Below, piece by piece: positions 23,403-31,588 of a stretch of DNA of 64,000 bases. Source of the DNA: Spirillospora albida (GTDB taxonomy: Bacteria; Actinomycetota; Actinomycetes; Streptosporangiales; Streptosporangiaceae); contig NZ_JOFJ01000015.1 of the NCBI RefSeq assembly GCF_000718255.1, forward strand, positions 62,001-126,000. The letters are read 5' to 3'. The position numbers and the translations under genes are program-made. The notes under the pieces were generated by a model. That model searched no databases. It saw only the letters and a program-made list of their open reading frames with translations, and was not told the DNA's origin. Numbering within the stretch: position 1 is the first letter of the stretch; every line of letters begins with the position of its first letter.

Positions 23403-23609
23403 GACCCGGGGCCGCGCGCGCGGCGGCCTCGGCCCGGCGGGACGCGCGCCGGTGATATTGCCGTCGGAAATAACCCTCACGCGCGGCTGGATTCGGCAAA
23501 GAAAAGGACTTACCCGCTCTGAGCTGCGGGAACGCACGCGGTAACGGTGGCAGGGTGGCGGCCTGACCATTCCTGTGCCGCCCGGCGGCACCCGTCGAAA
23601 AGAACCAGA

Positions 23610-24224
23610 ATGCGTGTGCAACGAATGACGTCACCGGCGTGTGCGGTCACGCTCGCGCTGGGCCTGCTCACCGCGGCCGGGACCGCGACCTTCGCGGACG
23701 GCCCGTCCCACCGTGCTGTACCGAAGGCGCCCACGGTCTCCGGGGCCCCGACCGTCACCAAGTACACGAACATCGCGGTGCTGTTCGCCCCGGCCCCGGG
23801 CGACCGCTCCGCCGCGTCCTTCCAGTGCCGCCTCGACGACGGCCCCTACCACCACTGCACCTCGCCGTACCGTGCCCGCGACCTCGCCGAGGGGCGGCAC
23901 ACCCTGTCGGTGCGGGGCGTGAACGCCCACGGGACCCCGGGCGCCGCCCACACCGACTCCTGGACGGTCGACCGGACGAACCCCGACCAGCCGTGGGTGA
24001 CCGACCCGCGCCCCGTCGGCGAGGACCAGGTCGTCGTCCGGATCCGCGGCGAGCGCGGCGCGAGCTTTCGGTGCAAGCTCGACCGGACCGCCTACCGCGC
24101 CTGCGGCAGCTCGCTCCACCTGCGGAAACTGCCGCGCCGCACGCACACCCTGCGCGTCTACCAGATCGACGCGGCGGGCAACGAGGGTCCGTCCGCCGCC
24201 GTCCGCTGGCGGCCCGTCCGCTGA
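23610..24224 (+). CDS. Secreted protein with two cysteine-paired repeats
   Basis: 204 residues with a signal peptide (VTLALGLLTAAGTATFA). Two repeat units of the kind F-x-C-x-L-D-x-x-x-Y-x-x-C are visible: FQCRLDDGPYHHC and FRCKLDRTAYRAC. Each is followed by a GxHTLxVRGVNAxG or RTHTLRVYQIDAAGN strand. This is the common extracellular Ig-like repeat of surface proteins (CSLDGGxFxxC type), here reduced to two copies. A separate enzymatic domain is absent. Likely a secreted binding or structural protein. Confidence 0.7.
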   Translation: MRVQRMTSPACAVTLALGLLTAAGTATFADGPSHRAVPKAPTVSGAPTVTKYTNIAVLFAPAPGDRSAASFQCRLDDGPYHHCTSPYRARDLAEGRHTLSVRGVNAHGTPGAAHTDSWTVDRTNPDQPWVTDPRPVGEDQVVVRIRGERGASFRCKLDRTAYRACGSSLHLRKLPRRTHTLRVYQIDAAGNEGPSAAVRWRPVR

Positions 24225-24240
24225 CCCGCGCCGCGACCCC

Positions 24241-24264
24241 GGGGGCCGGGACGATCCGGCCCCC
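24241..24264. terminator. Bidirectional terminator between convergent genes
   Basis: GGGGGCCGG (24241-24249) pairs perfectly with CCGGCCCCC (24256-24264) around GACGAT. It lies between the convergent secreted-protein and ilvX-like genes. Confidence 0.75.
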
Positions 24265-24275
24265 CGCTCGCAGGC

Positions 24276-25814
24276 TCAGCCGATCGGCGGAACGGCGATC
24301 TCGATGAGGTGCGGCCCCGGCTCGGCGAGCGCCCGCGCGAATCGGTCCGCGAACTCCTCGACCGTGCGGGCCCGCGTCGCCGGAACGCCCATCCCCGTCG
24401 CCATGGCCACGAAGTCCAGGCCGGGACGGGACAGGTCGACCATGTCCTTGACGGCGGTCCCCTCGGTCGTCGGCGCGGCCTCCGTCGCGCCGACCCGCGC
24501 CATCTCCATCGACAGGATCGCGTAGGCGCCGTTGCTGAACACGACGGTCGTGATGTTGAGGTTCTCCCGGGCGTGCGTCCACAGCGCGGAGATCGTGTAC
24601 ATGGCGCTGCCGTCCGACTCCAGGCAGATCACCGGGCGGTCCGGGCACGCGACCGCCGCGCCCGTCGCGACCGGCAGGCCCTGCCCGATCGCGCCGCCGG
24701 TCAGCGTCAGCCAGTCGTGCCGCGGCGCGCCCGCCGTCGCGTCCGCGAGCCACAGCCCGGACGTGTTCGACTCGTCCGACACGATCGCGTCCTCGGGCAG
24801 CAGCGCCCCGATGACGGCCGCGGCGGTCTCCGCCGTGAGCGGCGCGTCCGGGACGTCCGGCCGCCGGAGCGGCTGCGGAGTCGGCTTCACGTCCGCCGCG
24901 ACCGCGTCGGCGAGCCGGGCGAGGGCGGCGGCGCCGAGGTCGTGCACCGCGCAGCCGTCCGGCACGAGGTCCCCCTCGCGGCCCGGGTAGGCGAAGAACG
25001 TCACGGGGCGGCGCGCCCCCGCCAGGATGATGTGCCGGACGCCGTCGAGCTGCATCGCCGCGAAGTCGCCCAGGTACGCGAGCCGCCCCACCGCCGGCAG
25101 TCCCGCGCCGCGCTCCAGCCGCGCCGGGAACGTCTCGCACAGCACCCGCGCCCCGGTCGCCGCCGCGATCCGGTCGGCCGCCTCGAGGCCCTCGCGCCGG
25201 GTCGCGCCGCCGCCGATGAGCAGCAGGCAGGGCTCACCGCCGTTCAGCGCGGCGATGACGGGCTCCAGGTCGGCGTCGTCCCGCACCGCCGGTGCGGGGG
25301 CGGGCGCCGCGACGCTCCCGCCCTCGTCCCACGCCACATCGGCGGGGACGATCAGCGTCGCGACGCCCCCGGCCCGCGCCGCGGCGACGGCCTCCGCCGC
25401 CGCGCCCCCGGCCTCCGCCACGCGTTCGGGTGCGCCCGTCCAGACGGAGACCGTCCCGGCCATCGCCGCGATGTCGGACTGCAACGGCGCGTCGAACCGC
25501 CGGTGCCCGGTCGCGTGGTCGCCGACGACGTTGACGACCGGCGTCCCGCCGCGCCGCGCGTTGTGCAGGTTCGCGAGCCCGTTCCCGAGCCCCGGCCCGA
25601 GATGCAGCAGGACGGCCGCCGGGTCCGGCGCCATCCGCCCGTACCCGTCGGCCGCGCCCGTCGCGACGCCCTCGAACAGGCACAGGACGCCCCGGGCGCG
25701 CGGCTCCTCATCGAGGGCGGCCACCAGATGCAGTTCTGAGGTCCCGGGGTTCGCGAACCAGACCGTCACGCCCGCGTCCGCCAGCGTGCGCACCATCGCC
25801 TGCGCGCCGTTCAT
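24276..25814 (-). CDS. ilvX: IlvX-like thiamine-diphosphate enzyme (acetolactate synthase family)
   Basis: 512 residues. The N-terminus NGAQAMVRTLADAGVTVWFA and NPGTSELHLVAALDEEPRAR, the FEGVATGAADGYGRMA loop with the catalytic glutamate, and LLHLGPGLGNGLANLHNARR closely match mycobacterial IlvX. The ThDP motif appears as ICLESDGSAMYTISALWTHA with ENLNITTVVFSNGAYAIL. The usual GDG is replaced by ESDGSAMYT. The large FAD/regulatory features of true IlvB are reduced. The reaction is unknown; such proteins are benzoylformate-decarboxylase- or ALS-like. Start chosen at MNGAQA. It follows the glcD-like gene by 16 bp, so they are an operon. Confidence 0.85.
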   Translation of the reverse strand: MNGAQAMVRTLADAGVTVWFANPGTSELHLVAALDEEPRARGVLCLFEGVATGAADGYGRMAPDPAAVLLHLGPGLGNGLANLHNARRGGTPVVNVVGDHATGHRRFDAPLQSDIAAMAGTVSVWTGAPERVAEAGGAAAEAVAAARAGGVATLIVPADVAWDEGGSVAAPAPAPAVRDDADLEPVIAALNGGEPCLLLIGGGATRREGLEAADRIAAATGARVLCETFPARLERGAGLPAVGRLAYLGDFAAMQLDGVRHIILAGARRPVTFFAYPGREGDLVPDGCAVHDLGAAALARLADAVAADVKPTPQPLRRPDVPDAPLTAETAAAVIGALLPEDAIVSDESNTSGLWLADATAGAPRHDWLTLTGGAIGQGLPVATGAAVACPDRPVICLESDGSAMYTISALWTHARENLNITTVVFSNGAYAILSMEMARVGATEAAPTTEGTAVKDMVDLSRPGLDFVAMATGMGVPATRARTVEEFADRFARALAEPGPHLIEIAVPPIG

Positions 25815-25830
25815 ATGCGTCTCCCACCGC

Positions 25831-27192
25831 TCAACCGAACAGGACACCGGGGTTGAGTATCCCGTCCGGGTCGATTGCCTGCTTGATGCCCCGCATCAGC
25901 CGGATTCCAGCCTGATCCTCCAGCGCGAGGAAATGCGCGGCCTTCTCCCGCCCGACGCCGTGCTCGCCGCTGATCGTCCCGCCCAGCGCCACGGCCGCCC
26001 GGAGGATGCCGTCCATCACGGCGCGCAGCGCGTCCGCGTCCGGCTGGAACACCGACAGGTGGACGTTCCCGTCGCCCACATGGCCGCAGCCGCTGAGGAG
26101 CGTGCCGCTCTTCTCGGCGAGCCGGTGCACGGCGGCGAAGTAGTCGGCCAGGACGGCGCGCGGCACGACGGCGTCCACGATCGCGTTCGCCCCGGCGTTC
26201 CGCGCGGCCCAGAACGCCTTCTCCCGGGCCGAGACGAGCCGCCGCAGGGCGTCGTCCTCCAGCATGTAGACGTCGGCCGTTCCGGAGAGCCGCCGCGCCA
26301 GCGCCTCGACGTCCTCGGCCAGCCGGTCAGCGGAGGCGTTCTCCAGGACCACCAGCAGGTACGCCTGCGCCCGCTCCCGCACGTCCGCCGGAACGCCGAG
26401 GTCGACGCCCGCGTTCGCGGTGATCGCCCCCATGGCCAGGACGTCCACGTACTCCAGGACGAGCGGGTCGAACCGCACCAGGCCGGGCACCGCGGCCGTC
26501 ACGCCCGGCAGGTCGGGGAACGGCGCCAGCACGCCCGCCATGTGCGCGAGACGGGGCCGGAGCCGCAGCGTCACCTCCGTGACCAGGGCGAGCGTGCCCT
26601 CCGACCCCACGATCAGCTGCGTCAGGTCGTAGCCGGTGGACCTCTTCACGTACCGGCCGCCCGTCCGGAGGATGTCCCCGTTCGCGAGGACGACCTCCAG
26701 CCCGGTCACGTGCCGCCGCGTCACGCCGTCCTTCACCGCGTGCATGCCGCCCGCGTTGGTCGCGACCGTCCCGCCGATGCTCGCGCCGCCCTCGCCGGGG
26801 AACACCGGGTACACGAGGCCGGTCTCGGCGGTGGCCCGGTCGAGCTCGTTCAGGGTGACCCCGGGCTGCACCACGGCGATCTGGCCCGCGGTGTCGATGT
26901 CGATGATCCGGTTCATCCGCTCGAACGACACGACGAGCCCGCCGGGACACGGCACGGCCGCCCCGGACAGGCCCGTCCCGGAGCCCCGGGCGGTGACCGG
27001 CACGGAATGCTCGCCGGCGATCCGCAGCACGGCGGCGACCTGCGCGGTGTCGGCCGGCCGCACCACGGCGAGCGGACGCGTCGCGGCGACGCCGAGCGAC
27101 TCGTCCCGCCCGTAGTCGTCGGGGACCGCGTCGCCGGCCAGCACGTGCGCGGCGCCGACGGCGCCGGCCAGCGCCCTGACGACATCCGCCAT
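25831..27192 (-). CDS. FAD-linked oxidase, GlcD/D-lactate dehydrogenase type
   Basis: 453 residues. PCMH-type FAD-binding domain with VTARGSGTGLSGAAVPCPGG, PGEGGASIGGTVATNAGGMH, the TGLEVVLANGDIL strand and GSEGTLALVTEVTLRL. The C-terminal domain ends with SGCGHVGDGNVHLSVF and GGTISGEHGVGREKA, the histidines expected for the catalytic or metal site of GlcD/Dld enzymes. It oxidises a 2-hydroxyacid, probably passing electrons to the respiratory chain. Start ATG at 27192. Operon with the ilvX-like gene: a 2-hydroxyacid oxidase plus a 2-ketoacid ThDP enzyme would form a short oxidation/decarboxylation route (inference). Confidence 0.9.
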   Translation of the reverse strand: MADVVRALAGAVGAAHVLAGDAVPDDYGRDESLGVAATRPLAVVRPADTAQVAAVLRIAGEHSVPVTARGSGTGLSGAAVPCPGGLVVSFERMNRIIDIDTAGQIAVVQPGVTLNELDRATAETGLVYPVFPGEGGASIGGTVATNAGGMHAVKDGVTRRHVTGLEVVLANGDILRTGGRYVKRSTGYDLTQLIVGSEGTLALVTEVTLRLRPRLAHMAGVLAPFPDLPGVTAAVPGLVRFDPLVLEYVDVLAMGAITANAGVDLGVPADVRERAQAYLLVVLENASADRLAEDVEALARRLSGTADVYMLEDDALRRLVSAREKAFWAARNAGANAIVDAVVPRAVLADYFAAVHRLAEKSGTLLSGCGHVGDGNVHLSVFQPDADALRAVMDGILRAAVALGGTISGEHGVGREKAAHFLALEDQAGIRLMRGIKQAIDPDGILNPGVLFG

Positions 27193-27339
27193 GGCACTCC
27201 CTTCCGCGGCGAACCGCAGGTCCGGCCCGATCGGGCCAGTCTGGCGGCGCTCCGCAGCGGCGAACGGGGGACGTTCGTCCCTTTCCCGCGGGCCTTCGGT
27301 CCCCGGCCGGTCCGTCCGGATGTGGCCATCGGGCTGCCC

Positions 27340-27359
27340 CATACCGACCGGGCGGTATG
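27340..27359 (+). promoter_or_regulatory. TetR-type operator upstream of secreted hydrolase
   Basis: CATACCG (27340-27346) and CGGTATG (27353-27359) form perfect 7-bp arms with six bases between. The ACCG/CGGT core is common among TetR-family operators of actinobacterial lipid genes. It sits 31 bp upstream of the hydrolase ATG and 148 bp from the divergent glcD-like gene. No intact TetR gene is adjacent. Confidence 0.6.
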
Positions 27360-27389
27360 TAATGCGCGGGACCACCGTGGAGGGCTCCC

Positions 27390-28721
27390 ATGCGCATCCG
27401 TGCACTCGCCGTCGTCACCACCGTCCTCGCCGCGCTCGCCCCGGCGGCCGCTCACGCCGACCCGGTCCCGGACGACCGGCCACTACCCGGGTACACGATC
27501 CAGAACCCTGTGCTGCCGCCCGTCCAGGTGAACGGCGAGCCGTCCCGCGTCCTGCAGGGCGTGCACCGGCACGCGGCGTACGACATCGAGGTCCCGCCCC
27601 GCTGGAACGGCCGCCTCGCCCTCTACGCGCACGGCTACGCGGGGCAGGGCAAGGTCCTCACCGTCTCGCCCCCGCCCTACGGGCTGCGGCAGCGCCTCCT
27701 CGACCAGGGCTTCGCATGGGCCGCGTCGTCCTACTACGCCAACGGCTACGACGTCCGCGCGGGCGTCCTCGGCACCCGCGACCTGGCCGACCTCTTCACC
27801 GCGAGGATCGGGCGCCCCCGCGACCGCGTGATCGTCGGCGTCTCCATGGGCGGCCACGTCGCCGGACGCTCCATCGAGCAGTACCCCGGCTACTACTCCG
27901 GCGCCCTCCCCATGTGCGGGGTGCTCGGCGACAACGCCCTCTTCGACTACCTCCTCGACTACAACCTCGCGGCGCAGGCGCTGTCCGGCGTCCGCGAGTA
28001 CCCGGTGACCTCCGCCTACGCGACGGTGACCGTCCCCAAGATCCAGGCCGCGCTGGGCCTGGACGGCCTGCGCCCCGGCGGCCCCGACACCACCAACGAC
28101 CGCGGCAAGCAGTTCCGGACGATCGTCACCAACCGGACGGGCGGCCCCCGCCCCGGCGCCGACGCGGCCTTCGCCGTCTGGAAGGACTTCCCCTTCACCC
28201 TGGCATCGCCTTCCCTGCCCGGCGCCCCGCCGGCGGAGAACCCGGGCCAGGTCGCGACGAACCTGTTCACCCGCTACACCCCGAACACGCCGTTCGACGT
28301 GAACGCGGCCGTCCAGCGCGTGCGGCCGGAGAACCTCCCCGCCCGCCTGTCGAACCGCCTGTCCCACATCCCGCGCGTCAACGGCCGGCCGACCGTCCCG
28401 GTGCTGACCCTCCACAACCTCGGAGACCTGTTCGTCCCGTTCTCGATGGAGCAGGTCTACGCGTCCGAGACGGCCCGCCACCACCGCTCCGGCCTCCTCG
28501 TCCAGCGCGCGATCCGCGCGGCCCAGCACTGCGAGTTCACCCCCGCCGAAGCGGCCCGCGCCTGGGACGACCTGATCCACTGGATCGACACGGGCAAGCG
28601 CCCGGCCGGCGACACGACCACGAACCCGAAGACCGTCGCGACCCCCACCTACGGCTGCCGGTTCACCGACAAGGCCGCGTACACCAGCGGAACCCGCCCC
28701 CTCTACCCGCCCTGCCCCTGA
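27390..28721 (+). CDS. Secreted alpha/beta hydrolase
   Basis: 443 residues with signal peptide (VVTTVLAALAPAAAHA-DP). The hydrolase core shows LALYAHGYAGQGK (oxyanion), the nucleophile elbow VGVSMGGHVAG, LTLHNLGDLFVPFS with the likely acid, and QRAIRAAQHCEFTPAEAARAWDD with the likely histidine. Four cysteines suggest disulfides. The protein resembles secreted actinobacterial esterases/hydrolases of the tannase-like or DUF6351-like kind; the substrate is unknown. The palindrome 31 bp upstream suggests TetR-type control. Confidence 0.8.
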   Translation: MRIRALAVVTTVLAALAPAAAHADPVPDDRPLPGYTIQNPVLPPVQVNGEPSRVLQGVHRHAAYDIEVPPRWNGRLALYAHGYAGQGKVLTVSPPPYGLRQRLLDQGFAWAASSYYANGYDVRAGVLGTRDLADLFTARIGRPRDRVIVGVSMGGHVAGRSIEQYPGYYSGALPMCGVLGDNALFDYLLDYNLAAQALSGVREYPVTSAYATVTVPKIQAALGLDGLRPGGPDTTNDRGKQFRTIVTNRTGGPRPGADAAFAVWKDFPFTLASPSLPGAPPAENPGQVATNLFTRYTPNTPFDVNAAVQRVRPENLPARLSNRLSHIPRVNGRPTVPVLTLHNLGDLFVPFSMEQVYASETARHHRSGLLVQRAIRAAQHCEFTPAEAARAWDDLIHWIDTGKRPAGDTTTNPKTVATPTYGCRFTDKAAYTSGTRPLYPPCP

Positions 28722-28819
28722 CCCGCGCAGCGGCCATCGCCGGTCCGGGAGGGATCGGTACGGTGTACCTGCTGGTGTCGTGCGTCCCGAGCACGCCGGG
28801 TACCCGAGGGAGTCCAGCG

Positions 28820-29095
28820 ATGGGTGCGGAGATGCGGCTGAGCGCCGAGGACACGGCGGCGCTGGAGCAGGCAGCCGGCGTGGCGGGGCCGGTCGTCCTG
28901 GTGAATCTGTTCGCGCTGCGCGAGCGGGCCGAGTACGAGGACGGCCGGGACGAGCCGTGCAGCGGCGTCGTGGGGCACTACCCGTCCGGTGCGGCCGTGC
29001 TCGACCTGTTCGAGGACCCGGAATACCTCGACGCCTACCGCCACCGCCGCGCGGCCGTCCGCGACCAGCGCGTCATCATCTCCCCGGCGTTCTAG
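28820..29095 (+). CDS. Small dimeric alpha/beta-barrel (DUF1330-like) protein
   Basis: 91 residues from an ATG with GAGGGA upstream. The pattern VVLVNLFALRERAEYEDGRD, a glycine/His turn, then VLDLFEDPEYLDAYRHRRAA and VRDQRVIIS resembles DUF1330/ABM-like proteins. These have a central antiparallel sheet and a conserved PEY...HRxAAxxDxR helix. Here the family core is shortened. It is cytoplasmic, of unknown activity, and convergent with the guanidinium exporter gene with a 2-bp gap. Confidence 0.6.
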   Translation: MGAEMRLSAEDTAALEQAAGVAGPVVLVNLFALRERAEYEDGRDEPCSGVVGHYPSGAAVLDLFEDPEYLDAYRHRRAAVRDQRVIISPAF

Positions 29096-29097
29096 GG

Positions 29098-29412
29098 TCA
29101 GTGCAGGAACTTCAGGCCCGCGACCCCGCCGACGATCAGCGCCAGGCACAGCAGCCGCGCGGTCGTGGCGGGTTCGTTCAGGACGGCCATGCCGTACACG
29201 GCCGTGCCCGCCGCCCCGATGCCCACCCACACCGCGTAACCGGTGCCGACCGGGATGGCGCGCAGCGCGTAGGCGAGCCCGGCCATGCTCAGGGCCAGCG
29301 CGACGGCGAACAGCACCGTGGGACGCGGACGGGTGAAGCCGTTGGACGAGGCCAGGGCCGCAGCCCAGGCGGTCTCCAGGAAACCCGAGATGACAAGGAC
29401 GATCCACGCCAC
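29098..29412 (-). CDS. gdx: Guanidinium exporter (SMR family, Gdx/SugE type)
   Basis: 104 residues, four transmembrane helices. The GTG start at 29412 is placed by GGAGG nine bases upstream and gives the family N-terminus AWIVLVISGFLETAWAAALA. The essential membrane glutamate is E13, and SSNGFTRPRP is the loop after helix 1. Small multidrug resistance proteins work as dual-topology dimers driven by protons. The Gdx branch exports guanidinium. The guanidine-III riboswitch directly upstream strongly supports that substrate over general drug efflux. Confidence 0.93.
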   Translation of the reverse strand: MAWIVLVISGFLETAWAAALASSNGFTRPRPTVLFAVALALSMAGLAYALRAIPVGTGYAVWVGIGAAGTAVYGMAVLNEPATTARLLCLALIVGGVAGLKFLH

Positions 29413-29445
29413 GACGACGTACCTCCGCGAGAGACTGGCGAATGT

Positions 29446-29486
29446 CCACGTCGTCTTGTCATGCCGGGTACGACGTACTCGTCCGG
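29446..29486 (-). promoter_or_regulatory. Guanidine-III riboswitch (ykkC-III)
   Basis: On the minus strand the RNA begins CCGGACGAG, continues GTACGTCGTACCCGG and contains GACAAGACGACG. This reproduces the ykkC-III consensus core (CCGGACGAGG..CGNCGUACCCGG..GACAAGACGG). The aptamer ends about 15 nt before the Shine-Dalgarno of the gdx gene, fitting translational control by a pseudoknot near the ribosome site. I matched the motif from memory of the published consensus. Confidence 0.85.
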
Positions 29487-29531
29487 GGCCGCCACGCTGG
29501 GTGACCGGTTTCGAGGCTAGCACCGCGAAGG

Positions 29532-29699
29532 TCATGGACCTTTCAGGCCGTTGAGGAAGAGCGCGGCGAGGGTGTCGATGATCTCTTCGTCCGTGGCCTC
29601 TTCGGTGCCCGCGGTCAGGAAGGCGTAGCCGAACATCGACGTGGCGGCGCCCATCATGGCGGCCAGCAGGGCCGGGTCGCCGGGCAGCCGGTGGCCACG
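29532..29699 (-). pseudogene. TetR family regulator, C-terminal remnant
   Basis: About 55 residues remain: GHRLPGDPALLAAMMGAATS, MFGYAFLTAGTEEATDEEII and DTLAALFLNGL, which read like the last helices of a TetR ligand-binding domain. The helix-turn-helix half is missing. Where it should continue (right of about 29700) lies the C-terminal half of a monooxygenase on the other strand. The two look like the outer ends of a divergent pair whose middle was deleted. Confidence 0.65.
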
Positions 29700-30245
29700 G
29701 TCGCGGAGCTGGACGGGGTCGGTCAGGTCGTGGCCGCGGCGGCGCACGCGCCCGATCCGGACGCGATCGGCTTGGACGTGCTGCGAGACCTGTACCGGCG
29801 CGAAGAGGTGCCGAACGCCCTGCTGCACGCGGTGACCGCACTGCATCGGCCGACCCTGATGCACTCGCTCGCCAAGGTGCCGACCTGGCACAACGACCGG
29901 ATCGTCCTGGTCGGCGACACCCTGCACCCGGTCGGCGCCGGCCAGGGCGCGTCCATGGCGATCGAGGACGCGATCGTTTTGGCCCGCGCCCTGGAGACCA
30001 CCGCCGACGTGCCCACCGCACTGGCCGCGTACCGCCGGACGAGGCAGGCCCGCGTGACCAGGACGCTCAAAGCCGGCGACGACTCCCGCGACGCCAAAAC
30101 CATGGGCCCGATCGCCCGCCGCGTGCGCAACCTGATCATGCCGCTCGCCTTCCGATTCGCCTACGAACGCGCCACATCCTGGCTCTACACCGACGACGCG
30201 ACGTCCGCCAGGCACGAACCGGCCGACTCGTCCCGCCCCCGGTGA
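29700..30245 (+). pseudogene. FAD-dependent monooxygenase, C-terminal remnant
   Basis: About 180 residues, without the N-terminal GxGxxG FAD-binding fold. What remains includes LMHSLAKVPTWHNDRIVLVG, the second FAD motif GDTLHPVGAGQGASMAIEDA, and AIVLARALE, which belong to PHBH-type aromatic/polyketide hydroxylases. The final helices (RNLIMPLAFRFAYERATSWL) are typical of the family end. A GTG at 29691 could start a truncated peptide, but activity is impossible without the FAD-binding half. Confidence 0.75.
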
Positions 30246-30282
30246 ACCGCGCGGTTCACGACCGGACGCCGGGAATCGGGTG

Positions 30283-30408
30283 CTATGTCGCGCGATGCCT
30301 GCCGACATAGCCGCTGCCGGTGAAGGCCATGCCTACGAGCAGGGCGAGCATCCAGATCAGGTAGAGGGTGAGGAGTGATCCGCCGACGATGGCGAGGGCC
30401 GGGATCAC
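30283..30408 (-). CDS. 41-residue single-span membrane protein with C-terminal YVGRHR
   Basis: One transmembrane helix (IPALAIVGGSLLTLYLIWML and beyond) followed by FTGSGYVGRHRAT. It begins with GTG overlapping the TGA of the 71-residue gene upstream. It is the second copy in this window of the design seen at 5535-5654. Both are 39-41 residues, start V-I-A/P-A-L, carry one helix and end in YVGRHR. No known family comes to mind; a conserved basic C-terminus facing the cytoplasm suggests interaction with a partner, perhaps the coupled soluble protein. Confidence 0.65.
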   Translation of the reverse strand: MIPALAIVGGSLLTLYLIWMLALLVGMAFTGSGYVGRHRAT

Positions 30409-30620
30409 AGGGTCTTCTCGATCTCGAGCTGGGCGGCCAGGGATTCCTGCATCCGTTCGCAGGTGTCCTCGATGAGGGTCGCGCAAAGGCCCTGGTAGAG
30501 CTCTTCGCTGGTGAGAGGGCGGCCACGACGGGGCGCGATGACGAACGCCGCGTTTTGTGGATGGCGGATATGCCAGGACGGGTACTGCTCCTGGAGTCGG
30601 GCACGCTCTTGATCGTCCAT
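30405..30620 (-). CDS. Small soluble protein (71 aa) of a WhiJ-like locus
   Basis: 71 residues, highly charged: ERARLQEQYPSWHIRHPQNA, then FVIAPRRGRPLTSEELYQGL and a C-terminal helix to EKTL. The opening (x-L-x-x-x-YP-W-x-I/V) is shared with the 65-residue protein at 50505-50702 (RIEQDYPGWLVW), which stands at the same place in another XRE/DUF397 locus. It is divergent from the XRE regulator and coupled to the YVGRHR peptide. Such small proteins are the usual third members of WhiJ-type loci. Function unknown. Confidence 0.7.
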   Translation of the reverse strand: MDDQERARLQEQYPSWHIRHPQNAAFVIAPRRGRPLTSEELYQGLCATLIEDTCERMQESLAAQLEIEKTL

Positions 30621-30680
30621 GGAATGGATCCCCTGCGAGGTCGTTCCGGCTTTTCGCGGACGAGCCTCGCAGCGCGGAGT

Positions 30681-30697
30681 TACCGTGAGCTACGAAC
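30681..30697. promoter_or_regulatory. Shared motif of two WhiJ-type divergent promoters
   Basis: TTAC, six bases, CTACGAA (30680-30696 region, plus strand) recurs with the same spacing at about 50774-50790 in the other XRE/DUF397 locus. Both copies lie in the divergent promoter between the XRE gene and its small partner gene. Probably an operator of XRE regulators of this type. Confidence 0.5.
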
Positions 30698-30775
30698 CGA
30701 ACACCCACCTCCGAGCACCCGGCCGGACGGGGGTGACACCCCGAACCGGCGGACCGACACCCGGGAGGCACCCCC

Positions 30776-31588
30776 GTGACACCCTCACACGGCGCCGACT
30801 GCTCACCCTTCCAGGAGGTCTTCGTCAGCGAACTCCGGGCCCGGCGAGAGATGGCCGGACTGTCCCGCAACAAGCTCGCGGCCGCACTGGGCTGCACCCC
30901 GCAATGGATCGCCAAGGTCGAGACGTTCGAGAAGGCGCCGTCCGAAGGTCTGGCGGATGACCTGGATACCTACTTTGAGGCGCACGGCGCATTCCGCCGT
31001 ATGTGGGAACGACACATGGAGGTGCGTCGGCGCGGGCTGATTCCTAGCGGCTTTCGACCACTGGCCGAAGCCGAACCGGATGCCTCACAGTTCAGCATCT
31101 TCGCCCCGCTGCTGATCCCTGGCATTCTGCAGACCGAGGAACACGCGCGCATGGTGTTCGAGGCGGAGCAGCCCCCGGACAAGGTGGAGGAACTACTCTC
31201 CCTTCGCATGGCGCGGCAGTCGATCTTCGCAAAACCCCAGCCCCCGCTGGTGTTCCTCCTGCTCCGCGAGGCGGTCGTCAGGGACCTGCGCGAGGAGATC
31301 CGTGAGGAGCAGTGCAAGCGGCTCATCGATATGGCGCAGATGCTCAACGTCTCCATTCAGATCATCCCGACTCGGGCCCGCGTTTTCCAAGGCAGCGGGT
31401 TCCAATTGCTGTCGTTCGATGAGAGCGCGGACGTCGCGTACGTGGACGGTGCGAGCGGCTACGGGCAGATGCTCACGAAACCGGCGAGCGTGAGGAGGCT
31501 TGCCGTACTCTTCAATTTGATCAGGTCCACCGCGCTGTCCGCGGAGGATTCGGAGCACCTGATCCGTTCGACCATGGAGAGCGTGTGA
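30776..31588 (+). CDS. XRE regulator with DUF5753 domain (WhiJ/Scr1-like)
   Basis: 270 residues. Helix-turn-helix at about 15-70 (LRARREMAGLSRNKLAAALG, CTPQWIAKVET), followed by DUF5753 (about 85-265): FSIFAPLLIPGILQTEEHAR, RMARQSIFAKPQPPLVFLLL, MAQMLNVSIQIIPTRARVFQ and FQLLSFDESADVAYVD. This is the WhiJ-type regulator of actinomycetes, usually paired with a DUF397 protein; annotation systems also call it a Scr1 family antitoxin-like regulator. The DUF397 gene overlaps its stop by GTGA, and a small gene pair is divergent. Role: development- or stress-linked repression by a locus-specific complex. Confidence 0.92.
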   Translation: MTPSHGADCSPFQEVFVSELRARREMAGLSRNKLAAALGCTPQWIAKVETFEKAPSEGLADDLDTYFEAHGAFRRMWERHMEVRRRGLIPSGFRPLAEAEPDASQFSIFAPLLIPGILQTEEHARMVFEAEQPPDKVEELLSLRMARQSIFAKPQPPLVFLLLREAVVRDLREEIREEQCKRLIDMAQMLNVSIQIIPTRARVFQGSGFQLLSFDESADVAYVDGASGYGQMLTKPASVRRLAVLFNLIRSTALSAEDSEHLIRSTMESV

